A stretch of 49,842 bases of DNA, from assembly GCA_964421085.1 (NCBI GenBank), contig CAYQVO010000029.1:1-49842 (forward strand), written 5' to 3'. The notes under the pieces were generated by a model, which was not told the origin of the DNA, searched no databases, and was given only the letters and a program-made list of their open reading frames with translations. Position 1 is the first letter of the stretch. Each line of letters begins with the position of its first letter. The translations under genes were made by a program, and so were the position numbers. Positions 17,005 through 23,995 of this stretch are shown one piece after another. The stretch comes from CAYQVO01 sp964421085 (GTDB lineage Bacteria; Bdellovibrionota_C; UBA2361; CAYQVO01).

Positions 17005-17102
17005 TTCTCACTCTGTTACTCAGCATGCGGTGTGGTGGGATAGCGCCTCTTTTTTATTGCGGGCATCAGCCGGCGATAAGGCACTAAAGACTATCCCTTT
17101 TC

Positions 17103-17144
17103 AGCAGTGATAATGAAGCAGTGACTGTAAAGCAGTGACCATGC
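17103..17144. repeat. Three direct repeats AGCAGTGA with 14-base period
   Basis: AGCAGTGA occurs at 17103-17110, 17117-17124 and 17131-17138, each exactly 14 bases after the previous. The six bases between copies differ. It lies upstream of rpsL in the presumed regulatory region, so it may be a protein-binding array. Confidence 0.7.
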
Positions 17145-17333
17145 GTGAGGATGCAATGCTCCCTCCCGGAGGATTAATCATCCCAGCGTGCTATGAGTGA
17201 CATGCTGCCAGATTGGGCATCCGTGATCGCCTCAAGGTAGAAGCGGAGTGCAGTCGTTAATGATTCCGGGATAGCAGCAATAAATTTTTATTTCGTTGCC
17301 GTTGTACGCGACGTGTACGCACCGTAAATGCAT

Positions 17334-17357
17334 GCACTGTGAATGCATTCACGGTGC
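17334..17357 (+). promoter_or_regulatory. Palindromic hairpin in rpsL leader
   Basis: The inner 14 bases GTGAATGCATTCAC (17339-17352) are a perfect palindrome. The complementarity extends to 12+12 bases with one G-U pair. As RNA it gives a stem of about 10 bp with a TGCA loop, 66 bases before the rpsL ATG. Flanking GCATGCAC (17330-17337) and GTGCATGC (17383-17390) form a competing 8-bp pairing. Confidence 0.5.
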
Positions 17358-17423
17358 CGTGCGTGAGTAACGCGTGTGTACCGTGCATGCGCACTGATGG
17401 CAGCGTTTTTTTGCGGGTGATAA

Positions 17424-17795
17424 ATGCCAACAATAAACCAGCTTGTTCGAGCAAGGCGTGAAAAGAAAAGGACGAAGACTGATTCACCGGCGCTTGTGCG
17501 GTGTCCGCAGAAGCGTGGGGTCTGCACGCGAGTATACACGCAGACACCCAAGAAGCCGAATTCCGCGCTTCGAAAGGTGGCAAGAGTTCGTCTCACAACC
17601 GGAATGGAAGTCACGAGCTACATTCCCGGCATAGGACACAACCTGCAGGAACATTCCGTGGTGCTTATCCGCGGCGGACGCGTGAAGGATCTTCCGGGCG
17701 TTCGTTACCACATCATCCGCGGCAAACTCGAAGCGCATGGCGTGCAGGATAGAAAGAAAGGGCGTTCAAAGTACGGAGCAAAAAGGCCCAAGTAG
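17424..17795 (+). CDS. rpsL: 30S ribosomal protein S12
   Basis: 123 residues, normal length. The hallmark decoding-site sequences PQKRGVCTRVYT and TPKKPNSALRKVARVRL, and GGRVKDLPGVRYH, are intact; the lysines in PKKPNS and GGRVKDLPG are those whose mutation gives streptomycin resistance in other bacteria, and are wild type here. First gene of the str-S10-spc-alpha run, preceded by a structured leader. The Shine-Dalgarno is weak (GCGGGTGAT just before the ATG). Confidence 0.98.
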   Translation: MPTINQLVRARREKKRTKTDSPALVRCPQKRGVCTRVYTQTPKKPNSALRKVARVRLTTGMEVTSYIPGIGHNLQEHSVVLIRGGRVKDLPGVRYHIIRGKLEAHGVQDRKKGRSKYGAKRPK

Positions 17796-17834
17796 TTCGA
17801 CGATGACAAAGTTCCCGGCTGAAAGGAAAGTGCT

Positions 17835-18308
17835 ATGACAAGAAAGAAAAGAGATTATACAAGAGACATACTTCCTGACCCGCGTTACAACGATATCGTT
17901 GTCGCAAAGCTCATCAATAAGATCATGCGCAGCGGAAAGAAGAGCGTTGCTGAAAAAGCTCTCTATACGGCCCTCGAACTCATCGGAACGCGCATAAACA
18001 ACGAAGCGGCGCTCGACGTGTTTCACAAGGCTCTTGGCAACATCAAGCCTCTGATCGAGGTACGTTCACGCCGTGTCGGAGGCGCGACTTACCAGGTCCC
18101 GACAGAAGTCCGCGCGGCCCGCGCGGAGGCTCTTGCCATGCGCTGGCTGATTGGCTCGGCGAACTCAAGGAGCGAGCGCCGTATTCACGAGCGCCTCGCA
18201 AACGAACTTCTGGACGCCTACAACAACCGCGGTCTGGCAGTGAAGAAGAAAGAGGATACTCACAAGATGGCAGATGCGAACAAGGCGTTCGCGCATTTCA
18301 GGTGGTGA
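17835..18308 (+). CDS. rpsG: 30S ribosomal protein S7
   Basis: 157 residues, typical for S7. Recognised by the basic N-terminus, the helix segment LINKIMRSGKKSVAEKALY, IEVRSRRVGGATYQVPTEV, and the C-terminal KMADANKAFAHFRW, which contacts the E site. In E. coli S7 represses its own operon at the rpsL-rpsG junction. Here the 39-base spacer has an AAGGAAAG Shine-Dalgarno and no obvious long structure, so autoregulation, if present, may sit in the rpsL leader. Confidence 0.98.
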   Translation: MTRKKRDYTRDILPDPRYNDIVVAKLINKIMRSGKKSVAEKALYTALELIGTRINNEAALDVFHKALGNIKPLIEVRSRRVGGATYQVPTEVRAARAEALAMRWLIGSANSRSERRIHERLANELLDAYNNRGLAVKKKEDTHKMADANKAFAHFRW

Positions 18309-18327
18309 CGAGACTTTTTAATGGATT

Positions 18328-18370
18328 AATTTGTATCGCTCCGGGCGGCTCGCCCCGAGCGAAGTCGAGG
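18328..18370 (+). repeat. REP-like palindromic element between rpsG and fusA
   Basis: AATTTGTAT (18328-18336) is followed by an imperfect hairpin (18339-18359: CTC/GAG plus GGGCG/CGCCC with one C-C mismatch and a GCT loop), then the tail GAGCGAAGTCGAGG (18357-18370). The same AATTTGTAT head and a near-identical GAGC-AGTCGA tail recur between rpsC and rplP, so this is one repeat family. The tail supplies the GAGGAG Shine-Dalgarno of fusA. Confidence 0.65.
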
Positions 18371-18377
18371 AGTGGTA

Positions 18378-20483
18378 GTGGCATCAATTGATTTAAGCAG
18401 AACGCGCAATATCGGTATCATGGCGCACATTGATGCGGGCAAGACCACTACAACCGAACGCATCCTTTACTACACCGGCATAAACTATAAGCTTGGTGAA
18501 GTTCATGAAGGCGCCGCCACCATGGACTACATGGAACTCGAGCAGGAGAGGGGGATAACCATCACCTCTGCGGCGACGACCTGCGAATGGAGCGGTTCCA
18601 TGAACGACAGGCCGGTTTACAGGATTAACATTATAGACACTCCCGGCCATGTGGACTTCACAATCGAAGTCGAGCGAAGCCTCAGAGTCCTCGATGGCGC
18701 AGTTGCCGTGTTTGACGGCGTCAGCGGGGTCGAGCCGCAGTCCGAAACAGTGTGGCGCCAGGCCAATAAATTCGCCGTTCCCCGCATCTGCTTTGTGAAC
18801 AAGATGGACAGAACGGGCGCGAGTTTCGAAAAATCCCTCCGGTCTATCCGGGAAAAGCTTGGCGCAAATGGAGTCGCGATTCAGCTTCCAATCGGTTCTG
18901 AGAGCGCGCTTAAAGGCATAGTCGATCTCGTCAGCATGAAGGGATACATATACAAGGATGAGACAAAAGGCTCTGAGTTCGACATCATCGAGATTCCCTC
19001 TGACATGGTCGAGGATGCGCGGGCTGCGCGTGAACACATGATTGAAGCTGCTGCTGAGTGCGATGATCTTCTGATGGAAAAGTACATCCACGGCGAGAAG
19101 CCGACCGAAGACGATATCAAGGCAGCCATACGAAAGGGCGCCCTTGCAATGAAGCTTTTCCCGGTGCTTTGCGGAAGCGCATTCAAGAATAAAGGCGTGC
19201 AGCTGGTCCTTGATGCGATAATTGATTATCTTCCGTCCCCTCTCGAAGTGCCGCCGATCCGGGCCACAAAGATCGACAACCGTGGAAATGAGATTGGAGA
19301 AATCGAACTGACATCGGATCCTGATGGAAAGGCAGCCGCCCTTGCATTCAAGATAATCTCCGACCCGTTCGTGGGAGTGCTCACATTTTTCCGGATTTAC
19401 TCCGGAACGATCACGACAGGAATGCAGGTTTATAATCCCCGGCGTGATAAGAAGGAACGGATTGGAAGGCTTTTGAAGATTCATGCTGACAAGCGTGAGG
19501 ATGTAAAAGAGCTGAGTGCCGGTGATATCGGCGCAGCTGTGGGACTTAGAGAGGCGACGACGGGCGATACGCTTTGCGAGAGCGTCAAGTTCCCGTTCGT
19601 GCTCGAGAGCATTCATGCGCCGGAACCCGTCATAAGCATCGCCATCGAGCCCAGGACAAGGGTCGACGAGGAGCGCATGGGGCTTGCTCTCATGAAACTC
19701 CTCAAGGAAGACCCGTCTCTGAAAGTGAGCTCCGATGTGGAGTCAGGTCAGACGATTCTTTCCGGCATGGGCGAGCTTCACCTTGATGTGATCCGCCAGC
19801 GCCTCCTTCGCGAGTTCAAGGTTGATACAAACGCCGGCAAGCCGCAGGTGGCATACCGCGAAACGATTATAGGCAAGGCTGAGCGTGAAACGAAGTACGC
19901 GAAACAGAGCGGCGGACGCGGCCAGTTCGGGCACGTTTTCCTCCGGGTTGAGCCTCTGCCTCCGGCATCAGGCTTTCAGTTCGTGGATGAAATCAAAGGC
20001 GGCGTAATACCCAGGGAATACATCCCTGCAGTTGAAGCAGGAGTCAAAGACGCCCTTAACAGCGGCATTCTCGCGGGCTTCCCCGTGATCGATATAAAAG
20101 TCACCCTTTACTACGGCAGTTTCCACGAGGTGGATTCCAGTGAAATGGCGTTCAAGATTGCGGGTTCAATGTGCTGCAAAGACGCCTGCAAGGCGGCGAG
20201 GCTTCAGCTCCTCGAACCCATAATGAACGTGGAGGTTGTCTGCCCTGATGAATTCGTCAGCAACATTGTGGGCGACTTGAACCGTAGAAGAGGGCGAATC
20301 CACGGGATGGAGCCGAGAGGCGGCGGCCAGGCAGTTTCGGCCGAGGTTCCCTTAGCTGAGATGTTTGGCTATTCTACCGATCTTCGCTCCAACTCCCAGG
20401 GAAGAGCGACGTACACGATGGAATACCATCACTATGCCCCCGTGCCCACTCAGATAGCAGAGAGCATGGTGGAAAGATATTAA
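18378..20483 (+). CDS. fusA: Elongation factor G
   Basis: The translocation GTPase, 701 residues from the GTG at 18378. That start is preferred over the GTG at 18372 because GAGGAG (18367-18372) then sits 5 bases upstream. G1 motif AHIDAGKTT, switch I ERGITITSAAT, G3 DTPGHVDF and G4 NKMD are intact, as is the domain IV segment RGGGQAVSAEVPLAEMFGYSTDLRS. It reads as ordinary EF-G1. It lies between rpsG and tuf as in the classical str operon; its Shine-Dalgarno is part of the REP-like spacer element. Confidence 0.98.
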   Translation: MASIDLSRTRNIGIMAHIDAGKTTTTERILYYTGINYKLGEVHEGAATMDYMELEQERGITITSAATTCEWSGSMNDRPVYRINIIDTPGHVDFTIEVERSLRVLDGAVAVFDGVSGVEPQSETVWRQANKFAVPRICFVNKMDRTGASFEKSLRSIREKLGANGVAIQLPIGSESALKGIVDLVSMKGYIYKDETKGSEFDIIEIPSDMVEDARAAREHMIEAAAECDDLLMEKYIHGEKPTEDDIKAAIRKGALAMKLFPVLCGSAFKNKGVQLVLDAIIDYLPSPLEVPPIRATKIDNRGNEIGEIELTSDPDGKAAALAFKIISDPFVGVLTFFRIYSGTITTGMQVYNPRRDKKERIGRLLKIHADKREDVKELSAGDIGAAVGLREATTGDTLCESVKFPFVLESIHAPEPVISIAIEPRTRVDEERMGLALMKLLKEDPSLKVSSDVESGQTILSGMGELHLDVIRQRLLREFKVDTNAGKPQVAYRETIIGKAERETKYAKQSGGRGQFGHVFLRVEPLPPASGFQFVDEIKGGVIPREYIPAVEAGVKDALNSGILAGFPVIDIKVTLYYGSFHEVDSSEMAFKIAGSMCCKDACKAARLQLLEPIMNVEVVCPDEFVSNIVGDLNRRRGRIHGMEPRGGGQAVSAEVPLAEMFGYSTDLRSNSQGRATYTMEYHHYAPVPTQIAESMVERY

Positions 20484-20522
20484 AGAAGTTGTTGTTTTTA
20501 TTTTTTTAAGGAACGCGGGATT

Positions 20523-21719
20523 ATGGCAAAGCAGAAATTCGAAAGAACCAAACCCCATGTGAACGTGGGAACCATTGGTCACGTCGACCATGGCAAGACC
20601 ACCCTGACCGCTGCCATGGTTGCGGTTCAGAACAAGAAGGGTCTTGCTCAGGCGAAGTCGTACAAGGAAATCGCCAAAGGCGGTACCGAGCGGGACGAAT
20701 CTAAGACGGTTACGATTGCAAGTGCTCACGTCGAGTACGAAACAGTGAATCGACACTATGCACACGTGGACTGTCCTGGACACGCTGACTATGTGAAGAA
20801 CATGATCACGGGCGCGGCTCAGATGGACGGTGCAATTCTCGTGGTGAGTGCGGCGGACGGCCCAATGCCTCAGACGAGAGAGCACATACTGCTCGCGCGT
20901 CAGGTTGGCGTCCCGAAAATCGTCGTCTTCCTGAACAAGGTTGATATCGTGGACGATCCTGAGCTGCTCGACCTCGTTGAGATGGAAGTGAGAGATCTCC
21001 TCAATCAGTACGAGTTCCCCGGAGACGATACGCCGATAGTGCGCGGAAGTTCGTCGAAGGCACTGGCCTTTGAAGACAGCGACATTGGTCTTGGCGCAAT
21101 CGACAAGCTGCTTGCCGCTCTTGACGAGTACTTCCCCGTTCCGGAGCGCGATGTGGACAAGCCGTTCCTGATGCCCGTCGAAGACGTATTTTCGATTGAA
21201 GGCCGCGGAACAGTGGCGACCGGAAGAATCGAGAGAGGTGTCGTCAAAGTGGGCGAAGAAGTGGAAATCGTCGGACTGCATGACACCCGCAAGACCGTTG
21301 TTACAGGTGTCGAAATGTTCCGTAAGAGCCTTGATGAAGGGCGTGCCGGCGATAATGCAGGATGTCTCCTCCGTGGTCTCAAGAGGAACGAAGTCGAGCG
21401 CGGACAGGTTCTCGCCAAGCCGGGGACAATCAAACCGCACACGAAATTCCGGGCGGAGGCATACATTCTGAAGAAAGATGAGGGCGGACGCCATAAACCA
21501 TTTTTCACAGGATATCGTCCTCAGTTTTACTTCAGAACGACTGACGTGACCGGATCAATCAAGCTGCCTGATGGTGTCGAGATGGCTATGCCCGGCGACC
21601 GCATCACGCTTGACATTGAACTTCTCCAGCCCATCGCGATGGAGAAGCAGAGTCACTTCGCAATCCGCGAAGGTGGTAAGACTGTCGGCTCCGGTGTTGT
21701 GGTAGACGTAGTGTCTTAA
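20523..21719 (+). CDS. tuf: Elongation factor Tu with non-canonical switch I
   Basis: The GTPase that delivers aminoacyl-tRNA, 398 residues. P-loop GHVDHGKT (19-26), DCPGHAD (83-89, His87) and NKVD (138-141) are intact, and domains II and III are conventional. The effector/switch I segment reads SYKEIAKGGTERDESKTVTI (46-65), not the common IDNAPEEKARGITINT type. Thr64, the Mg-coordinating threonine, is kept but the preceding Arg-Gly is Lys-Thr. I recall this form from Planctomycetes EF-Tu. Only one tuf is seen; it follows fusA after a T-rich 39-base spacer. Confidence 0.97.
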   Translation: MAKQKFERTKPHVNVGTIGHVDHGKTTLTAAMVAVQNKKGLAQAKSYKEIAKGGTERDESKTVTIASAHVEYETVNRHYAHVDCPGHADYVKNMITGAAQMDGAILVVSAADGPMPQTREHILLARQVGVPKIVVFLNKVDIVDDPELLDLVEMEVRDLLNQYEFPGDDTPIVRGSSSKALAFEDSDIGLGAIDKLLAALDEYFPVPERDVDKPFLMPVEDVFSIEGRGTVATGRIERGVVKVGEEVEIVGLHDTRKTVVTGVEMFRKSLDEGRAGDNAGCLLRGLKRNEVERGQVLAKPGTIKPHTKFRAEAYILKKDEGGRHKPFFTGYRPQFYFRTTDVTGSIKLPDGVEMAMPGDRITLDIELLQPIAMEKQSHFAIREGGKTVGSGVVVDVVS

Positions 21720-21769
21720 TCGGCAGTTGTGCTTATAGACAATTGTCCGCCATTGCCCGCGTTGTTGTC

Positions 21770-21828
21770 GGTTCGTCTGCTGACGCAGACGACAGGAGTT
21801 GTTGGTTCGTCTGCTGACGCAGACGACA
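21770..21828 (+). repeat. Tandem hairpin repeat between tuf and rpsJ
   Basis: Two identical 25-base copies (21770-21794 and 21804-21828) repeat with a 34-base period. Each contains the inverted repeat TCGTCTGC-TGAC-GCAGACGA, an 8-bp stem with a 4-base loop. The 9 bases between copies hold an AGGAG-like sequence. The sequence looks REP-like and may cap mRNA ends or mark a processing site. Confidence 0.85.
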
Positions 21829-21850
21829 CCGAGTGACGAAAAATGATGGA

Positions 21851-21881
21851 GTTGCTGCCGGGAGGAGTTTCCGGCAGCAAC
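21851..21881 (+). promoter_or_regulatory. 11-bp hairpin in the rpsJ leader
   Basis: GTTGCTGCCGG (21851-21861) pairs perfectly with CCGGCAGCAAC (21871-21881) around the loop GAGGAGTTT. It ends 24 bases before rpsJ and has no following T-run, so it is more likely a regulatory or stabilising structure than a terminator. In E. coli the S10 operon leader at this place is bound by L4; equivalence here is only inferred. Confidence 0.6.
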
Positions 21882-21905
21882 TGCTGAGAAAAAGAGAAGG
21901 TAATT

Positions 21906-22220
21906 ATGTTGGGAAGTCAGCGCATACGAGTAAGGCTGAAAGGATACGATCACAGGATCCTCGACTCGGCAGTGACAGAGATTGTCAGTGTTGTCCGTCG
22001 AACGGGTGGGCGTGTGGCCGGACCTATTCCGCTTCCGACAAGAATGCAGCGGTTTACCGTCAACCGCGCTACGTTTACTGACAAGAAATCGCGGGAGCAG
22101 TTCGAGATCCGCACGCACAACAGACTGCTGGATATTCTCGAACCAACGCAGCAGACGATCGACGAGCTCGGAAAACTCGAGCTTTCGACCGGCATTAATG
22201 TGGAGATCAAATTGCATTAA
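21906..22220 (+). CDS. rpsJ: 30S ribosomal protein S10
   Basis: 104 residues, normal length. Motifs: IRVRLKGYDHRILD, GRVAGPIPLPTRMQRFTV and EIRTHNRLLDI, which are diagnostic for S10/NusE. Besides its ribosomal role S10 is the NusE antitermination factor in other bacteria. AGAAGG lies 5 bases before the ATG. The 186-base spacer from tuf is the longest inside this part of the cluster and carries two kinds of hairpin. A further structured spacer follows before rplC. Confidence 0.98.
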   Translation: MLGSQRIRVRLKGYDHRILDSAVTEIVSVVRRTGGRVAGPIPLPTRMQRFTVNRATFTDKKSREQFEIRTHNRLLDILEPTQQTIDELGKLELSTGINVEIKLH

Positions 22221-22224
22221 TGCA

Positions 22225-22286
22225 TTCTACCCCTGGGGAAGTTTCCCAGGGATGAACATTTGGTGCCGCAGGCACCAGGGGTAGAA
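22225..22286 (+). promoter_or_regulatory. Structured element with two alternative folds controlling the rplC start region
   Basis: Fold 1 is a three-way junction: outer stem TTCTACC (22225-22231)/GGTAGAA (22280-22286), hairpin A (22232-22239/22243-22250, 8 bp with one G-U) and hairpin B TGGTGCC-GCA-GGCACCA (22261-22277). Fold 2 is one perfect 12-bp stem, 22225-22236 with 22275-22286, which breaks both hairpins. The only Shine-Dalgarno-like sequence of rplC, AGGGG (22277-22281), lies in the 3' strand: fully paired in fold 2 and partly free in fold 1. Confidence 0.65.
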
Positions 22287-22290
22287 CGAT

Positions 22291-22968
22291 ATGACAACTG
22301 AGAGAATATATAGAGAAGGACTTCTGGGTAAGAAGCTCGGCATGACGCAGGTCTTCACCCAGGATGGTCAGTGTATACCAGTGACGGCCCTGGAAGTCGG
22401 CCCGTGCTACATTCTCCAGCTCAAGACTGCGGAGAAGGACGGCTATAATGCCGTGCAGATCGGCTTTGAGCCAAAGAAGCCCCAGCGCGTTACGAAAGCC
22501 CTGACAGGACATTTCACTGCCTCTGGAAAAGGCGCCTTTTATCATGTGCGCGAACTGCGCTGTGACACCGAGGCCCTCGGCTGGACGACGCTCGGTCAGG
22601 AAATTTCGGCAAAAGACGTTTTCAGCGAAGGGATCAAGGTCGATGTCTCGGGCGTTTCAATCGGCCGAGGGTTCTCCGGCGTGGTCCGGAAGTTCAGGAT
22701 GAGAGGCCAGCCGGCGACGCGCGGCACGCACGAATACCGGAGAAACATCGGCTCGATCGGATGCCGCAAGTCTCCCGGACGTGTGTTCAAGAACAAGCGC
22801 ATGGCGGGGCAGTATGGAAACGTCAATGTGACCGTTCAGAATCTTCAGGTTGTGCAGGTCCGGCCCGAGGAGAACGTGATTCTCGTCAAAGGCGCAGTTC
22901 CAGGTTCAAAGGGCGGCTTGGTGATGGTCAGGAAGTCATCCCGGGCCTCTGCCAGAAAGGCGGCTTAA
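22291..22968 (+). CDS. rplC: 50S ribosomal protein L3
   Basis: 225 residues. L3 signatures: LLGKKLGMTQVF near the N-terminus, the central FSGVVRKFRMRGQPATRGTHEYRRNIGSIG loop that reaches toward the peptidyl transferase centre, RVFKNKRMAGQYG, and VKGAVPGSKGG near the end. The ATG is 4 bases after a strong RNA-like structure that overlaps its Shine-Dalgarno, so translation is probably controlled by it. The following rplD is separated by 44 bases containing another hairpin. Confidence 0.98.
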   Translation: MTTERIYREGLLGKKLGMTQVFTQDGQCIPVTALEVGPCYILQLKTAEKDGYNAVQIGFEPKKPQRVTKALTGHFTASGKGAFYHVRELRCDTEALGWTTLGQEISAKDVFSEGIKVDVSGVSIGRGFSGVVRKFRMRGQPATRGTHEYRRNIGSIGCRKSPGRVFKNKRMAGQYGNVNVTVQNLQVVQVRPEENVILVKGAVPGSKGGLVMVRKSSRASARKAA

Positions 22969-22978
22969 TTAGTTCAAC

Positions 22979-23007
22979 GGAGGGTCGCGCTTGTCGTGAC
23001 CGAGAGG
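22979..23007 (+). promoter_or_regulatory. Hairpin element before rplD (copy 1 of a pair)
   Basis: GGAGGG leads into stem GGTCGCG (22983-22989), loop CTTGT, and CGTGACC (22995-23001), followed by GAGAGG. The same layout occurs before rplE (28067-28092). Pair 3 is T-A here and C-G there, and pair 5 is G-T here and G-C there, so pairing is conserved despite base changes. Confidence 0.7.
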
Positions 23008-23012
23008 GAATT

Positions 23013-23651
23013 ATGGAATCGATAGAGTACAAAGTAGTGGACATGACGGGGAGGCAGACAGGGACTGTTGCGCTCGATCCGAATATCTTCCAGGCGCCAA
23101 TCCTTGAGCATCTGGTGCATGAAGTTGTCGTGTGGCAGCGGGCAAAAGCGCGCTCGGGCACCCATTCGACGTTCACGCGATCCACGATGCCCGGCGGCGG
23201 ACGAAAGCCCCACAAGCAGAAAGGTACCGGCCGGGCAAGGCAGGGTTCCAATATTTCTCCTCTCCTTGTGGGCGGAGCTGTTACTTTCGGCCCGCATCCC
23301 AGGGATTACACGAAGCGAGTAAGCAAAAGGACCCGTGCGCAGGCCCTGACGTCGGTTCTGAGCGATAAGGTGAAAAATGAGACCCTCGTGGTTGTCGATG
23401 ACATGCCGGTTTCAGCACCTAAGACGAAGACGATAATCACAATGCTGCAGAGCATCGGCGCAGTGAAAGGGCGCTCGTTGATCCTTACCCAGGAGGAGGC
23501 GGTCGAGAAATCAAGCCGGAATATTCCTGGAGTGAAAACGCTCTCTGTCGGCGGGCTTAACGTGTATGACCTCCTGAACCACAAGTATCTGGTATGCACG
23601 AAGGCCGGTATCGAGAGCCTTCAGCAGAGTCTGGCATCTAGAAAGGGATAA
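23013..23651 (+). CDS. rplD: 50S ribosomal protein L4
   Basis: 212 residues. ATG at 23013 is chosen (MESIEYKVVDMTGRQTG); the open frame upstream belongs to rplC in another phase. L4 signatures are WQRAKARSGTHSTFTRSTMPGGGRKPHKQKGTGRARQGSNISPLLVGGAVTFGPHPR in outline (about 50-105), the loop lining the exit tunnel, and VDDMPVSAPKTKTII. In E. coli L4 is the autogenous repressor and attenuator of the S10 operon, so the hairpins upstream are natural places to look for an L4 site. GAGAGGG lies 4 bases before the start. Confidence 0.98.
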   Translation: MESIEYKVVDMTGRQTGTVALDPNIFQAPILEHLVHEVVVWQRAKARSGTHSTFTRSTMPGGGRKPHKQKGTGRARQGSNISPLLVGGAVTFGPHPRDYTKRVSKRTRAQALTSVLSDKVKNETLVVVDDMPVSAPKTKTIITMLQSIGAVKGRSLILTQEEAVEKSSRNIPGVKTLSVGGLNVYDLLNHKYLVCTKAGIESLQQSLASRKG

Positions 23652-23654
23652 GTC

Positions 23655-23990
23655 ATGGCACGGATGATTAGGAAGAAAATGGAAGGTGAAAGAGAAGCTC
23701 GAGCCGGGGATTTTAAGATCCTTCTCGGACCGGTGCTGACAGAAAAGACCTCGATGCTTGGCGGCGGCGGACAGACTGTCGCCTTTAAGGTCGACCGCAA
23801 GGCGACCAAAGAGGACATAAGAGAAGCGGTGGAGCGGATATTCAAGGTTGCCGTCGCCTCGGTGAGAACAATTAACTATGTTGGCAAGCCAAAGCAGACC
23901 GCGCGTTCACGCGGTGTGAGGGCTGCTTACAAGAAGGCGTACATCACCCTGAAGGAAGGGCATCGCCTCGACCTGGTTGAAGGAGTATAA
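23655..23990 (+). CDS. rplW: 50S ribosomal protein L23
   Basis: 111 residues, slightly longer than usual because of a basic N-terminal extension (about 16 residues before the FKILLGPVLTEKT core). The L23 core shows PVLTEKTSML, VDRKATKEDIREAVERIFKV and NYVGKPKQT. L23 sits at the exit tunnel and docks trigger factor and SRP in bacteria. It begins 3 bases after the rplD stop, so the two are probably coupled; rplB follows 5 bases later. Confidence 0.97.
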   Translation: MARMIRKKMEGEREARAGDFKILLGPVLTEKTSMLGGGGQTVAFKVDRKATKEDIREAVERIFKVAVASVRTINYVGKPKQTARSRGVRAAYKKAYITLKEGHRLDLVEGV

Positions 23991-23995
23991 GCGCA

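Larger units (their letters stand above)
16936..17423. other. Long non-coding leader/promoter region upstream of rpsL
   Basis: No convincing gene is present; the minus-strand frames reaching in from rpsL are shadows. The region presumably holds the promoter of the ribosomal cluster. It contains a perfect -35-like TTGACA (16975-16980), a triple 14-base direct repeat (17103 onward), a strong palindrome (17334-17357) and nested alternative pairings (17315-17390). No good -10 hexamer was found at proper spacing to the TTGACA (best is TACCTA at 16999). Confidence 0.6.

Noticed and set aside
17257..17614. Minus-strand frames reaching from rpsL into its leader
   Set aside because: They overlap rpsL almost fully and read as antisense shadows; the leader composition is repeat-rich.
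22761..23012. N-terminal extension of rplD into rplC
   Set aside because: L4 family sequence begins at MESIEYK; the extension is rplC read in another frame.
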